Positions 11,812-32,274 of a stretch of 51,546 nucleotides of DNA are shown in pieces (within the stretch, counting starts at the first letter, position 1; every line of letters starts with the position of its first letter). The translations under genes and the position numbers were made by a program. A model generated the notes under the pieces. That model saw only the letters and a list, made by a program, of their open reading frames with translations. It was not told the DNA's origin and ran no database searches. This stretch comes from Spirogloea muscicola (lineage: Eukaryota > Streptophyta > Zygnematophyceae > Spirogloeales > Spirogloeaceae): the NCBI GenBank assembly GCA_009602725.1, contig WELB01000110.1, forward strand, positions 181,252 to 232,797. Direction: 5' to 3'.

Positions 11812-12216
11812 CCTGAAGAGGCTATGGCTTGTACTTGGTCTTTGTACTTGGCCATTTGGCCTTCGTTTGTTTCAAATACACGAAATTCTTTCCTGGCAGA
11901 GAGTGAGCCCCTATCGTCAATGGGCAAGCCCTTTCCTTCCTTCCTTTTTCCCGGCAACCTTTTTCCTTTTGGCTTTGTCCATTGAGCCTCCGCGCTGCCG
12001 TCTGCCCTGAGCAATCGTCCTACGCAATTGGCCGGCGCGGAAGCCCACGGGCCCACCCACGTGTGGCTCCGCTGACATCGTAGTTAACGCACAGCTGGCC
12101 GGGTTTAACAGCCGCTCTATGATTACTTACTCATGTATCTGTTGTTCTTATCACCACCAGCCGCCATCTTCATACCCACGCGGTGCCTGCCGAGGCCGGC
12201 GGCGGCGGCGGCCGCC

Positions 12217-12372
12217 ATGAACCGCAACACCCGCGGGCTGCTGGTGGGCCTGGTGGGCCTGGCGGTGACGATAACGGCGTACAACCAGACCGTGGTGGCG
12301 CCCACCGGCGCGCTGCTCCTCGGCATGCTCATCGTGCTCGCTGGCATCGGCGTCAAGGAGGGCGTCCTCTGA
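12217..12372 (+). CDS. Small two-span membrane protein, 51 residues
   Basis: A single uninterrupted ORF starts in a very good context (GCGGCCGCC-ATGA). The product has two hydrophobic segments, at about residues 8-22 (LLVGLVGLAVTITAY) and 31-47 (GALLLGMLIVLAGIGV), joined by NQTVVAPT, and ends KEGVL. I do not recognise the family. The regular hairpin of two short spans suggests an organellar or ER membrane peptide, which is inference. An in-frame ATG at 12133 would add 28 Pro/Ala-rich residues, but its context is poorer. The gene stands alone between the retroelement block and the 3' end of TRS130. Confidence 0.6.
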   Translation: MNRNTRGLLVGLVGLAVTITAYNQTVVAPTGALLLGMLIVLAGIGVKEGVL

Positions 12373-13040
12373 CCGCCTCTCTGTCTGCACCTGCCTGCCT
12401 TCTACAGCCGCTCTCCCCTCCCACCAACCGCATTCGTCTTGATCGCCATTACCCACATGGCGAGGCTCCTGGCGGCGAGCGCGTACGCTAGCCTGCCGCT
12501 GCCCAAGCTCCGCCATCTGAGCGCCCATGAGTCGACGGGCAAGCCGGCTTCCCTCGGAGCAGGGCCGATGCTTGTCTTGATGATCGCGGACACTGTATGG
12601 CATTGTTGAATAGTGTGGCACCGTGCAGTCTAGCACATTCCCACTTACACCTCCTCCGAGCAGCACGCTCCGCTGTCGCTCGATGCGGATCCCATAAGGC
12701 TCGGCTTTGCCGTCGCATGCTCTCTGGCCTGCCGAGCAGCGTGCACCGGCTTCCCTTCTCCCTGAAGCATGTCAGGAAGCGCAGGCTCGAGCGTCACAGG
12801 ACGCTCGGAGTGGTGGTACTGCTCTACATCTTTGATTAAAAGCGTGTCTCGCAATGCATGCCGTGGTATACTGCCTGAGCTTGGAGCTGCAGTTTCAATC
12901 GTCGGCCAGTATTATTCCACAGTGTAGCGAGGAAGCGCTTATTACAGCAGTGCGTCACAGGTGGGGAATGGGGATACCATAACTGAGTCAGCACGTAAGG
13001 CAGATCCAATAGAATTGCTCAGTCACAAGTGCCACCAGTG
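12373..13040. other. 3' regions of the small gene and TRS130, tail to tail
   Basis: No coding evidence. On the minus strand a TGTAA at 12942-12946 lies 95 bases past the TRS130 stop and is its likely poly(A) signal. Confidence 0.5.
12942..12946 (-). terminator. Candidate TGTAA poly(A) signal of TRS130
   Basis: TTACA on the plus strand reads TGTAA on the minus strand, 95 bases after the TRS130 stop codon. Confidence 0.4.
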
Positions 13041-20867
<7,827 letters not shown>

Positions 20868-20994
20868 GCGGCGGCGCGGGGGGGCTGCGCCATGCCGCCG
20901 GCGGGCGAGCCACCATCTCCGGCGCCGCCCTTGGCGGCGGCGGCGGCGGCGGCGTGCGGCGGCAATGGAGGACTCTGGGTTAAGCCAAGTCTTC

Positions 20995-21005
20995 AGGATT
21001 AGGGT
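20995..21005 (-). promoter_or_regulatory. Telo-box-like motif upstream of TRS130
   Basis: The minus strand reads ACCCTAATCCT, the same 11-mer as at 3920-3930 upstream of CACTIN. It lies just 5' of the probable TRS130 start region. Confidence 0.35.
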
Positions 21006-21040
21006 TCAAGGATTTGGGGTTACGGTTATAGGGCACGAGC

Positions 21041-21104
21041 CCTAACGCTGACTACAATGCCCCCACCTCCTCCCTAACGCTGACTACAATGCCCCCACCT
21101 CCTC
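21041..21104. repeat. Tandem duplication of a 32-bp unit
   Basis: The unit starting CCTAACGCTGACTACAATGC at 21041-21072 is repeated exactly at 21073-21104. It lies upstream of TRS130. Confidence 0.9.
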
Positions 21105-21218
21105 CCTCCCTCCTTCCCCTTTCTCCACGGAGCAAGTCAACGTCCAGAGTCAAACCCCCCAGAAGTCAACACCGCATCCCCCCACGACCTGTCAAGGCCC
21201 GCCGAGCTGTCAAAGGGG

Positions 21219-21340
21219 ATGGAGCGTGTACCGAGTGGTAGAGGGCCTGAGTGGCCAGGAACGAAGGCAAGCGCCGTGACAGGTGTATGTCTCGCCTGCT
21301 GCTGAGCTGACCCGCCCAGTAAACCACGAGCCAGCACGTT
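21219..21340 (-). repeat. LINE-tail family copy
   Basis: On the minus strand 21338-21317 encodes VLARGLL, related to the LTRG tail, and is followed by GGGCGGGTCAGC as at other copies. 21219-21268 resembles 33859-33910 (shared GGCCTGAGTGGCCA with similar flanks). Confidence 0.5.
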
Positions 21341-22049
21341 GAGGTCACTGTCGAAGGAGCAATGGCGTCCACAGGGCCCTCAACTAGCACGTCCTGCCCA
21401 TCTGCCTTCACAGCCCCCAAGTGATGCTGCTCAGCTTCTGACCTTCGAGCGCCACGCGCTCTTCTTGCCACATGCTGCCTTGCGCCGCCTTCTTTGGGGT
21501 TGCTCAGCATCTGACACCCACTACCGGTGCGTGCTTCCCCGCCAGTCCTCACTCTGGCTCTCTGGGCCGGGCTGAAGCGAGGCAAGAAGTACAGTGCAGT
21601 CAATGTAGCCTCATGCTAGACCGGTGCTCCTCCGACCTGACTCACCCGAACTCCACATCAGTGAGGCTTTGCCCCCTTCAACTCCCTCCACTTACCAACC
21701 TCCACATCATGGCATTGCCATTTCGCACATGTCAAGAAGTACGCCGAAGTAAGACTAACGTACGACAGTAGAACATCTGACGGTGGCCTTTGGCATTGTC
21801 TGCCCTCCAATCCGGCGCTAAAGACGGATTGTGACAACGCGAATCGTGCAATCTAGAACGCCAGCTCTGAACCCAGAACCAGTGGTGCAATGTGCGCCGT
21901 AATCCTCAATCAAATCTAAAATGACCGAAGCTAAAGCTGACTATGTGAGCAAGAGCTGCACCACAGGATAACGCCCGGTGCTTGTTGTCCCAGCAGAAAT
22001 TTGTGGCCAAATACTGCATGTGCATTGATCAGCACTTCAAATGGCTGCG

Positions 22050-25000
22050 CTACTGTGGTGCGGCGGCGGCAACCGTGATGGCTGGCTGCTTCTTCTCCAG
22101 CGCCCGCTTGTCGCCTCCTGCACCTTCGCCGCGGCCGCTGGAGCAGCGTGCCTCGCTGCTGGGCTGGAGCTTGCGCCGCACGACAACATATCGCTGCGGA
22201 TTTGGAGCCCGGCGGGTTTTGAGCTTTGCAGCGGCCTTGACGTCGTCCATCACCATCGCCGGTGACAGCGACTGCCAGGGGCCGCCTGGTATGGTGATCC
22301 CTGCAGGTGCGTCCTCCTTTGAGCTCTGCTGCTGCGCCAGTCCCCAAGCAGCCAAGTCCGCCAGCGCGACAATGACGGCCTCAGTGCCTCCGAGGCGCCA
22401 TCTTGGACCCGAGGCTGCAAGACCAAGCTCACGCAGCGCTTCCGCCACGACTCGCCCCACCTCAGACTGCCCCGCAGCATTGCCTTCCTCCTCCGCGTAC
22501 GTCATCCTGGCAGTGTCCAGCCACGGCTTGGCATCAAAGCTGAGGCCAGGCAGCCTGCGGTGGGCGGTCAGTATCTCGATGTCACCGCTGTTGCCTCCGC
22601 CAGCGCTAGCACAGCCCCTGTCGCTGCAGCTGCGCGCCTCATCCCGCAGCCACACGGTGGCCAAGGCCGCCGCCGCGCCTGGGAGCAGCGCTGCCAAGTT
22701 GAGCACCGCATGGCGCCCTTCCCGGTCCTCAACGTCCTCCGTCCTCCACAGGCGTGCAAACAGGCCGCTGGCCTTGGCCACGGCTGCAACGACTGCGGCG
22801 TCTCCGCGGCGGCCTGGAGAGGCCCAGAGCGATGCCGCAAGCGCGAGCATATAGCTCCGCAGGCCCTCCAGCACGCCCCAGCCCTCGGCACCATCGCGCA
22901 GCCGGTGCATGGCGGCGCAGAAATCCGCCTCCCAGGTGCCGCCGCCGTCCTCTGCCGCCAGGATGTGCAGCGTCATGGCGTGCAGTGGGCTTCTGGCCTC
23001 ATCCATGGCCGCCTTCACGGCAGACCTGGTGGCCTCATCGTCTGGTGGGCAGGCGGCCAGCGCCGTGACCAGGGCGCTGTACATGCCAGCAGAGGGCCGC
23101 ATGCCGCCCGACGCGAGTTGGCGGAAGGCCGCTGCCGCGGCAGTCGCATCGCCGGCACGTGCGTGGGCCTCCACGAGCGCCGCTGCGATGCGCGGGTATG
23201 TCTCTAGTCCCTGTGCAGCCATGTCGGTATGTGCTGCGACTGCTGCGGCGGGCCGCCCGGCCACTGCATACGCCTCCACCAGTGCCGTGTACGCCCCGCC
23301 GCCAAGCTCGTAGCCATCTGCCTGCGATCCCACCAGGGCGCGAGGAATCCGACACAAGAGCCAAAGTGTGAGCAGACTTGGTCTCACAAATCACATTGTC
23401 AGGATTGCTGCTGCCATTGCAATTGATGTGCTCATTCATTCCAGGACGTCTTGACTAATATCTTCAGTAAAGCCAAGGACAATGACTGAGAGGCCAAGCA
23501 AGGCTCAAGTGCAGGTCCGGCCTTTGAGCTGAAAATCTGCAGCTTGATTCCAGAGCAAGCAGTGCTCGAGGCACGCAATGCAGGTAAGGCACGAGCGCTG
23601 TGCCAACCAACTCACCTCCATCCTGGCGGCTAGCTCCGCAGCTTGGTCGGCCAGGCCAGCGCGACCCAGGCCCATGAGCAGCACGTTAAGGGTCACGGCC
23701 GTAACCTCCGCCCCTGTGACCCGCATCTCCTCCACCGTGGCAAACATTTCAGGCAGCATGCCCGCTGTTCCGTACGCGTTGATCATTGCCGTGAAGACAG
23801 GTGTGTTGGCCTGCACCTGGCAACACAGCAAAGAGCATCACAACCACCCATTCCATCACCTCAGCAGAGACTGACGATGAAGAGGGGGGTAGCGGAAACA
23901 GAATGAGCAAGAAAGTAGAGTGAGACATGGCGGGGGCATGCTGAGGGATTGCTGAGAAGGGAGGTGAGGAGGGAGGATGGGAGTGGAAAAAGCGACATAC
24001 ATACCTCCGACCCGAGGCTTAGGAATTCCTGAAAGGCCTCCCGTGCCTCACATAGATGGCCAGCCCGACCGTACCCGTCGATGAGCGCCAAGAAGAGGCG
24101 TGCACTGGGCTGGCCGCCGGCAACATGCTCGCGCCAGAAGCGCGCCGCCTCGTCGCACCTGTTCGCCTTGCCGCAGGCGTCTACAACTCCGAGGAGCGTG
24201 ATCTCGTTCGGCAGCAGGCCGTCGCGCAGGAGCTCGCCGAACTTGGCCAGCGCCTTCTCCCATGCACCGATCCGCGCGTAGGCACTGCGCACGTGCATTC
24301 GGCAGCACATCCATGTCAACGGAAAGGTCGCAGAGCACAGGCGACACGGAACAGAAGTTGCAGGAGTGCTCAGTGGTGCTCCAGTCAGCGGCAGCTGCAG
24401 CAGGCTTCGCTCACAGACCTTATCAAACAATTGTAATTGAACGTGGAAGCGAGGCGACCGCGTGTCGTCTTCTGCCGCAGCAGCGCGAACTCTCGCTCCG
24501 CATCACGGACTGCGCCCGCCTTGGCGTATGCCTCCACCATCGCGCCGTGCGTGTCGGCGGTGGGCTCCAGGCCCGCAACGCGCATCTCGGCGAGCGCGTC
24601 GGCAGCCCATGCAGGCTGGCCGCCGCGTGCATAGCCCCGCACAAGCGCGGTGTACGTCACGCCGTTGGGCGCGAGCCCTGACGCCCGCAGGCCCGCTAGC
24701 GCACTCTCTGCGTTGCTGTAGTCGCCCTTGAGTGCATACCTGTGGATATTTGCAAAACACTTCAAGAAGCACTTCAACATGAGATTGGATCTGGTGCCTG
24801 CATCTGCAATTCAGCTCACTGGTGTAAATGCAACTTGACTTAAGTCCATCTGGAGCTGTGTTAGATCTTGATTGCAACTTGCAAGTGGGACTACAGCTCC
24901 AACTGTTTGACGACAGGGACGAGCGGAGGTCCGCACCCCTCAACGAGAGCGTTGTACGCGGAGAGGCTTGGAGTGACGCCGTCGGCGGCCATGTCCGCCA

Positions 25001-25555
25001 GCACGCCCTCGGCTGCCTCCATGCGCCCGGCCTTGGTGTACGTCACGAGCAGCTGCGTGTACGCCACGCGGCCGCGCCGCACGCCGATGGCCTTCATGTC
25101 CTGCGCACCCACGCACGGCAAGGCTTCTGGCTTCTGGACGTCTGGGCTTTGTGCTAACGGAGGTCGTCGCATGGCTTAGACATGCAACTTTGGGTTACAG
25201 AGAGTCTGGGTTCTTTGCTAATGGAGGTCGCGCGGCTCAGACATGCAACTCTGGCAGCCGCGTCGCCCACGTCCCGTACTTGCATGTAGTAATAACTGTG
25301 TCTGAGCATAAAATCATCACTGTAATACATTTCCATAGCTGGTGAGGGCAGTCCGCATCGAGACCTGGAAGATCCCCTCGGCGTGCTCCGTCTTGCCCTC
25401 CCAGCCGTACGCGGCAATGAGCATGGTGGAGACGGCCTCGTCGAGCGGCAGGCCGGCGGACTGCATGGCGGCGTGAAGGTCGAGCAGCGCGGGGCCGTCG
25501 CGGCGGCGGTAGAGCCCGTCGGCAACCGCCCGCCAGGCTGCGGCGCCCGGCGGCG
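22050..25555 (-). CDS. P-class pentatricopeptide repeat (PPR) protein, 5' end in gap
   Basis: Six exons join in phase on the minus strand: 25555-25365 (truncated by the gap), 25100-24937, 24739-24419, 24284-24005, 23816-23616 and 23321-22050. They encode about nine or ten tandem 35-residue PPR units, for example VTYTALVRGYARGGQPAWAA, PVFTAMINAYGTAGMLPEMF and GAYTALVEAYAVAGRPAAA. PPR proteins of this class bind organellar RNA, one repeat per base, and control its processing, stability or translation. The last exon adds about 290 non-PPR residues, partly helical, ending in a Lys/Arg-rich tail. I see no SMR, DYW or E domain. The transit peptide and first repeats are in the gap. It probably shared a divergent promoter with the AlaRS gene. 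The RNA target is unknown. Confidence 0.88.
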
Positions 25556-26352
25556 NNNNNNNNNNNNNNNNNNNNNNNNNNNNNNNNNNNNNNNNNNNNN
25601 NNNNNNNNNNNNNNNNNNNNNNNNNNNNNNNNNNNNNNNNNNNNNNNNNNNNNNNNNNNNNNNNNNNNNNNNNNNNNNNNNNNNNNNNNNNNNNNNNNNN
25701 NNNNNNNNNNNNNNNNNNNNNNNNNNNNNNNNNNNNNNNNNNNNNNNNNNNNNNNNNNNNNNNNNNNNNNNNNNNNNNNNNNNNNNNNNNNNNNNNNNNN
25801 NNNNNNNNNNNNNNNNNNNNNNNNNNNNNNNNNNNNNNNNNNNNNNNNNNNNNNNNNNNNNNNNNNNNNNNNNNNNNNNNNNNNNNNNNNNNNNNNNNNN
25901 NNNNNNNNNNNNNNNNNNNNNNNNNNNNNNNNNNNNNNNNNNNNNNNNNNNNNNNNNNNNNNNNNNNNNNNNNNNNNNNNNNNNNNNNNNNNNNNNNNNN
26001 NNNNNNNNNNNNNNNNNNNNNNNNNNNNNNNNNNNNNNNNNNNNNNNNNNNNNNNNNNNNNNNNNNNNNNNNNNNNNNNNNNNNNNNNNNNNNNNNNNNN
26101 NNNNNNNNNNNNNNNNNNNNNNNNNNNNNNNNNNNNNNNNNNNNNNNNNNNNNNNNNNNNNNNNNNNNNNNNNNNNNNNNNNNNNNNNNNNNNNNNNNNN
26201 NNNNNNNNNNNNNNNNNNNNNNNNNNNNNNNNNNNNNNNNNNNNNNNNNNNNNNNNNNNNNNNNNNNNNNNNNNNNNNNNNNNNNNNNNNNNNNNNNNNN
26301 NNNNNNNNNNNNNNNNNNNNNNNNNNNNNNNNNNNNNNNNNNNNNNNNNNNN
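25556..26352. other. Assembly gap (797 N)
   Basis: Undetermined bases. The gap contains the 5' ends of the PPR gene (minus) and the AlaRS gene (plus), hence their shared promoter region. Confidence 1.
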
Positions 26353-27527
<1,175 letters not shown>

Positions 27528-27557
27528 TCTCAGCCTTCAAGATTATTTGCCCTCGTC

Positions 27558-27560
<3 letters not shown>

Positions 27561-27590
<30 letters not shown>
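27561..27590. repeat. (AT)15 microsatellite
   Basis: Fifteen uninterrupted AT units lie between the last AlaRS-like exon and the FkbM gene, a plausible site for an assembly error. Confidence 0.98.
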
Positions 27591-27598
<8 letters not shown>

Positions 27599-27640
27599 TC
27601 AGTCGTATATAGATGCAGGAAGACTGTTAAGGGAGTCATC

Positions 27641-29387
27641 ATGCATCGAGAGCTGGCCTTCCCTCCTCGCCCACCGCCGGCTGGAGCCGCCGGAGACGCT
27701 AAGAAGCAATGGGCTGTGATGGGTTTGCAAGGCTCCCTCTTTTGTCTAATTTGTCTAGCTGTTCTGTGGGATACTGTTGACACCTTTGACGTCGGCTGCT
27801 TCCGCTCGCGCTCATCGCGCGCCCGTCCCATAGCTCTTCTTGTTGTTAACGGCGATGGCCATTTGCCGTGTTTGCGACAAGCCTGTGGGTAGGCAAGCGG
27901 CCGTGTCATCTCTGGAGTCATTGCTAGTGCTGACTTTCCGTAATGCCGCTGCCTCCACCCTGCCACGCCCTCATCCCTGGCAGCGCTACCTCTTCAATGG
28001 CACGTGGCACAACATCACCGACCTCTATTTTGCCATGGAGGACGCGCGCAAGATTGTCAAGGCACGCCATCACAGCTCCTTCGTTGCCTACTTGCCGCAC
28101 TTCTAAGTCAGCTGGCTTTGGTGCTGCTGATTTCGAAGCAGTACATCTGGCAACTTCAGTCAGTGCCCTCGCCAACAACTTTCCGCGTGGTAGCTCAGCG
28201 ACAGGCCTGACCTTGCTGCCTCTCACTCTTTTTGCTTGACGATGGCAGCGGCAGGCAATTGTCTGCACTGTTGTGAGCATCCGCGGCGAAGTGCCGTGCC
28301 TCGACCGCGAGTGCCTCGTGCCGCTGTACCTCCGCCCACACTACTCCGACTTCTCTGTCATCAAGCAGCTCATTGAGAATCGCGAGCTCGGATTCATCAA
28401 GAACTATGCCCCCACCACAGTCCTCGATGCAGGTGCGCCTTCACATCACCGGTTCTTACCCTCTCTCTCCCCCACCCACAGCCACCTCCTTCCTTGCCGA
28501 CTGAGTTGCCAGAGCCAGACCTGTCTAAACCCCCACCAAAGTCGCAATACGTCCCCTTGCTCACCACCAATCTCCTTTCTCTGACTCTGACTCTCTCCTC
28601 CACCTTCCTCTGCTACTTCTTCTATGAATCTATTGAAGTGCGCCCTGGGTGCTGAGCAGTTCCGATCGCGCGGCCGTTTCTGGATGCAGGCGCAAATGTG
28701 GGCTACGCGACGCTGCTGTTCGGCCTCATGTGGCCAGACGCGCGCGTGGTGGCGGTGGAGGCGAGCGCCGCCAACTTCCGCGTCCTCCGTCTGAACTCGC
28801 AGTGGCTACCCAATGCCGTGCTGCTGCGCGCGGGCCTCTACGACCGCTCCGCCGCCATGCTGCTCGTCAACGGGTCGCAGGCTACGCGCGAAGGCTGGCA
28901 GTACATCCTGCGAGAGCGCCGTCCCGACGACGACCGTCAGGGGGGCGGCGGCGGTTCACCAGTGCGCACCGTCACAGTATGCACTCTGCTGCGCCTACTT
29001 GGCCTCCCAGGCTTTGACTTCGTCAAGATGGACATTGAGGGGTCTGAGCGCGAAGTCTTCACACCGCGTCCCGCTGCGGTGGCCACCGCCCCGCTGGCCG
29101 CCCACCACGACCGCAGTAACGGCGACCCCAGCAGTACTGGTCGCTCTGCTGGTCATGGTCGCTCTGCTGGTTACGACCCTGTTGCTTGGCTGGCAACCAC
29201 CAAGCTGCTGAGTGTGGAGGTGCACGACCGCATGAAGGAGGGTTGTCGAGCAGCCGTGGAGGCGGCGCTCACTGCCGGCGGTCGATTCTACCCCGTCCGC
29301 TCAGGCGAGTACGCCGTCTGGCACAATGCTGCCTCTGTTGGCAACATTACTGTTCCCCGCACCGCACGCCGCGCCGCCTCAGGCTAG
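27641..29387 (+). CDS. FkbM-family methyltransferase, predicted type II membrane protein
   Basis: The clear exons are 27984-28061, 28255-28432 and 28690-29387. They encode RYLFNGTWHNITDLYFAMED, VPLYLRPHYSDFSVIKQL, then the SAM-binding fold VLDAGANVGYATLLFGLMWP, VVAVEASAANFRVLRLN, and FDFVKMDIEGSEREV typical of FkbM methyltransferases. FkbM enzymes O-methylate sugars or small molecules; the substrate here is unknown. The likely first exon starts at ATG 27641 and encodes a single hydrophobic span (LQGSLFCLICLAVLW), so a Golgi or ER lumenal enzyme is inferred. The donor of exon 1 is not resolved; it must end in phase 0. The donor at 28062 is GC, or alternatively GT at 28056; both keep the frame. 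Residues after the core include an Ala/Gly/Ser-rich insert. Confidence 0.85.
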
Positions 29388-29830
29388 GTCCAGCCGTGCA
29401 TCGGCAGTAGCTAGCAATCCTACACCATCATTGCAGATTAGCACCCATAGCCATTAGGTGCGCCCTACTCGTCGCTTCTGCACTTGTACGAGCTTGCCCC
29501 AGCCTTGTCACCGGTGCCTGCGCAAGCTCCGCAACAACATCTTGCTTGTTGTTGCCACAACTTGCCAATCCTCGAAGGGGCTTGGCATGCAAAATTTCTC
29601 AGGCACGGATGCCCGAATCAATGCCACGTGAAATCAATGCCACCATGCTAGCAGCTGGTCCAGGAAGTAAGTCCTCAACAAGTAGAGACGGAGGGCCGTA
29701 AGGCGAGGGGGGGGAGGAGAGGGGTGAGAAGGTGTGCAGCTCGTTCTTCTGATTTCCAAGGAGAAGGCGGCATAGGAGGGAGGGAACTGGGAGGAAAGAG
29801 GGGACTGCCACCGCCGCGACTGTTGCTGCC
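29388..29830. other. Tail-to-tail intergenic region
   Basis: 3' regions of the FkbM gene (+) and the DUF616 gene (-). No gene or strong repeat was seen. A G-rich tract lies near 29701-29725. Confidence 0.5.
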
Positions 29831-32274
29831 TCATGAAATGCGGCGGAGTGCATCCGCGGTCCCGCTCTCATCACCATCAGCTGTGGTCCGGCGGGGGCGA
29901 GCCAGTGGCTTGGCCTTGCGCACATGACCCATGGAGTTGACGAGAGCGCGGCGCGTGCATATGGGGAACATGTTCACGTGCAGCACGCCAAGCCGGCGCA
30001 AGACGTACCCAAAGCTCAGCTGGTCACGAGCCGTGAAGCGCGCCATCTCATTAAACCACAAGCACATGAACAGGTTCGTCAGCGCCGTGTGCTCCCGGAT
30101 GATCACCGACGCCTCCGCCAGCGCTGCAGCCATGTAAGAAAGGCAAACACCTGTTACAGGCGAACAAGCACGGAGGAGACAAAGGGGAGGGGCAAGAGAG
30201 AGTAGAGTGAGGGGAGAAGAGAGGGTTAGGAGGATGGAGGAGGGAGGGGGAGAACATATGTCAGCGAAGTAGATGGAGGGAAGGCAGGCCTCCCACCCTT
30301 GCGACCATCAAACGTGGCGTGCTCGGGCAAGCCCTCGAGGCGGTACTGGTTGAGCTGCACCGCCACCTCCTCGGGCGTCGCCTTGTGCTTCCGCACGATT
30401 GCCTCGCCCTCCTCGTAGATGCAGCTGCGCGCGCCGTGCTCCGAGATGGCCAGCACTGCACGCTTGCGCCACAGCAGCGACTCCAGCACGCCCAGCGGGT
30501 CGCGTCGGAACTGCGATTTGGAGTCCACCCAGATGGAGAAGCGCGCCGCCGGGAACAGCCGGTGGCTCAGCATCTGCGTTCACCATCACAGTCCACCGAG
30601 TCAGTGTTTGCTGGCAGCAGCCAAGCCAGCGTGGCTGGCGCAACTGGAACGCAACCTAGCATGGGGGAGACAGCAGCAACTGCAGCATGTGTGCACCTTG
30701 GGAATCTTGCCGTTGCGGCGCTGGTCGACAAATGGCAGGTTGCGGACGATGACCACCCGCCAGTGCCCGACCTTGCCTGTCGCCATGTCCGGCACGTTGC
30801 CGCGCTCTGCCTGCGCCGCCAGCGTCACCTCGTCCCATAGCGCGACGTAGCATGTCTGCCACCAGTTGCCACCGCAGAAGTCGAGCCCGCATGTCAGAAA
30901 CGGCAGCACCAAGGTGAACGTCAGCGCCGACTGGCTGCCCCGAGCGCAGCACCTCCTACGCCGTCGCGAAGCGATGCCGACAGGGCACCTTGGCCAGCGA
31001 GGCATTGGTCATGCCAATGGGCTGGTAGAGGTCGTCGCCGCCGCCGAACGTGCAGGTCGCGACCACGACCACGCAGCGCTTCATGTACGCGCGGTCGCGG
31101 GGGTCCAGGTCGAACCCCGTGCGCTCGCCCGCGAAGCCGCAGTGCACCTCCATGCTCGGCTTCACCCTGAAGCTCTCATCGCGCTCGCCCATGGTCTGCT
31201 TGCCAGCAAACATGTCGAGGTCGAGCGAGCGGCCAGCGTGCCCCTCGGCGACGCCCGCCTCCTCCCCGATCGCCGCTGCCTCCTCGTCCATGTGGTAGTA
31301 CCGCAGCCGCCGCAGGGGGCCCTCGGTCGGCAGCGCTGGCACCTCCAGCGCCTCGATCTCCTCCGGCGGGAGCAGCTTCAGGCACGCTACACGAAGCACG
31401 GCCCAACCAAAAGCAGATAATCTATTACACATATAATCTATTATATCTGTGGGATATCATCCCAACCCCATTGTCTACTATCGTCAGGCCAACCCACTGA
31501 CCAGCGGACCGCCCCAGAGTCAATCAGCCGACCAAGAGACCAAGCGACAATCAACTGGGCGAGGCTGGTTAGACAACAGCAAGGTGACGCGGCTGCGAAT
31601 GCAGATGGCGGTGCTCACGTTCCATGACCCCGTGCTTCCCCTTCTTCCTCGGCATGTCCAGGCTGTTGAGCGCGCCGCTTCGGTGCTCAGGAGGCGCGCC
31701 GCCGCCAATGCCGCGGCCGTCGGCCCCCCCGACGGCCGCCGCCTCGCCCGCCGCCGTCGTGCGCAGGTTGCGCTGCTCGGTGCCGGCATGGTCGACGTAG
31801 TCCTCCGCCGTGTCTTCTGCCGGTCCCCGCCCACGCGAGCTTGTCAACACCGCAAGGCTTGATGTGGCCACGGCAGCGTGGGCAATGGCAATCGAGCGAG
31901 GCGGTGGTGGCAGTGGTACCGTGATGTTGCTGCCGCTGCACCCCAACTGCGCGCTGCAGGCGGCCGAGGTACGCCTGGAACCACTCCAGGTCCTGGCTCA
32001 GCACCGCCCGGATGTCGCCCCCGTGCTGCCGCAGGATCTTGCGCAGCGCCTCGTCTTGCCCTGCAGCCGGGGCACCAGCTGGTCAGCGTCGGCAGCCGAG
32101 TCGGCCAGGTGCAGCTCTCGCGTCGAGCTCGGCCAGTCTTGCAGCAGCGAGGGGCAGGCGGCGGCGGCGCTCACGTTGCTCAGTCTCGGTCTTGACGGAG
32201 ATCTTGTGGAAGAGCGCGCCGAAGGCGACGAGGAGCAGCAGCGGCAGCAGCCACCGCCGGCCCGCCCGGGTCAT
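29831..32274 (-). CDS. DUF616 protein (TOD1/MUCI70-like), type II membrane protein
   Basis: Seven exons join in phase on the minus strand to 521 residues: 32274-32175, 32060-31920, 31816-31619, 31386-30989, 30855-30697, 30573-30297 and 30123-29831. Residues 8-22 (RWLLPLLLLVAFGALF) form a signal anchor. A variable stem follows, then the DUF616 domain: ERDESFRVKPSMEVHCGF, VGHWRVVIVRNLPFVDQRRN, FSIWVDSKSQFRRDPLGVLE, VLAISEHGARSCIYEEGEAI, SVIIREHTALTNLFMCLWFN and FTARDQLSFGYVLRRL. Plant relatives are Golgi proteins. MUCI70 acts in pectin and xylan-type polysaccharide synthesis, and TOD1 was reported as an alkaline ceramidase. A glycosyltransferase-like role in wall or glycoprotein synthesis is inferred. 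An in-frame upstream ATG at 32508 would add a second hydrophobic stretch; 32274 is preferred for a simple signal anchor. Confidence 0.88.

Noticed and set aside
12133-12216. In-frame upstream start that extends the 51-residue protein to 79 residues.
   Set aside because: The start context is weaker and the added residues are Pro/Ala-rich. The ATG at 12217 has a near-ideal context.
22050-22800. SMR domain at the end of the PPR protein.
   Set aside because: The characteristic DLH and GxGxHS-type motifs are not present.
31619-32060. Apparent frameshift in the DUF616 gene at a C4 run near 31941.
   Set aside because: A 103-base intron (31817-31919, GT-AG) joins the two frames in phase, so no frameshift is needed.
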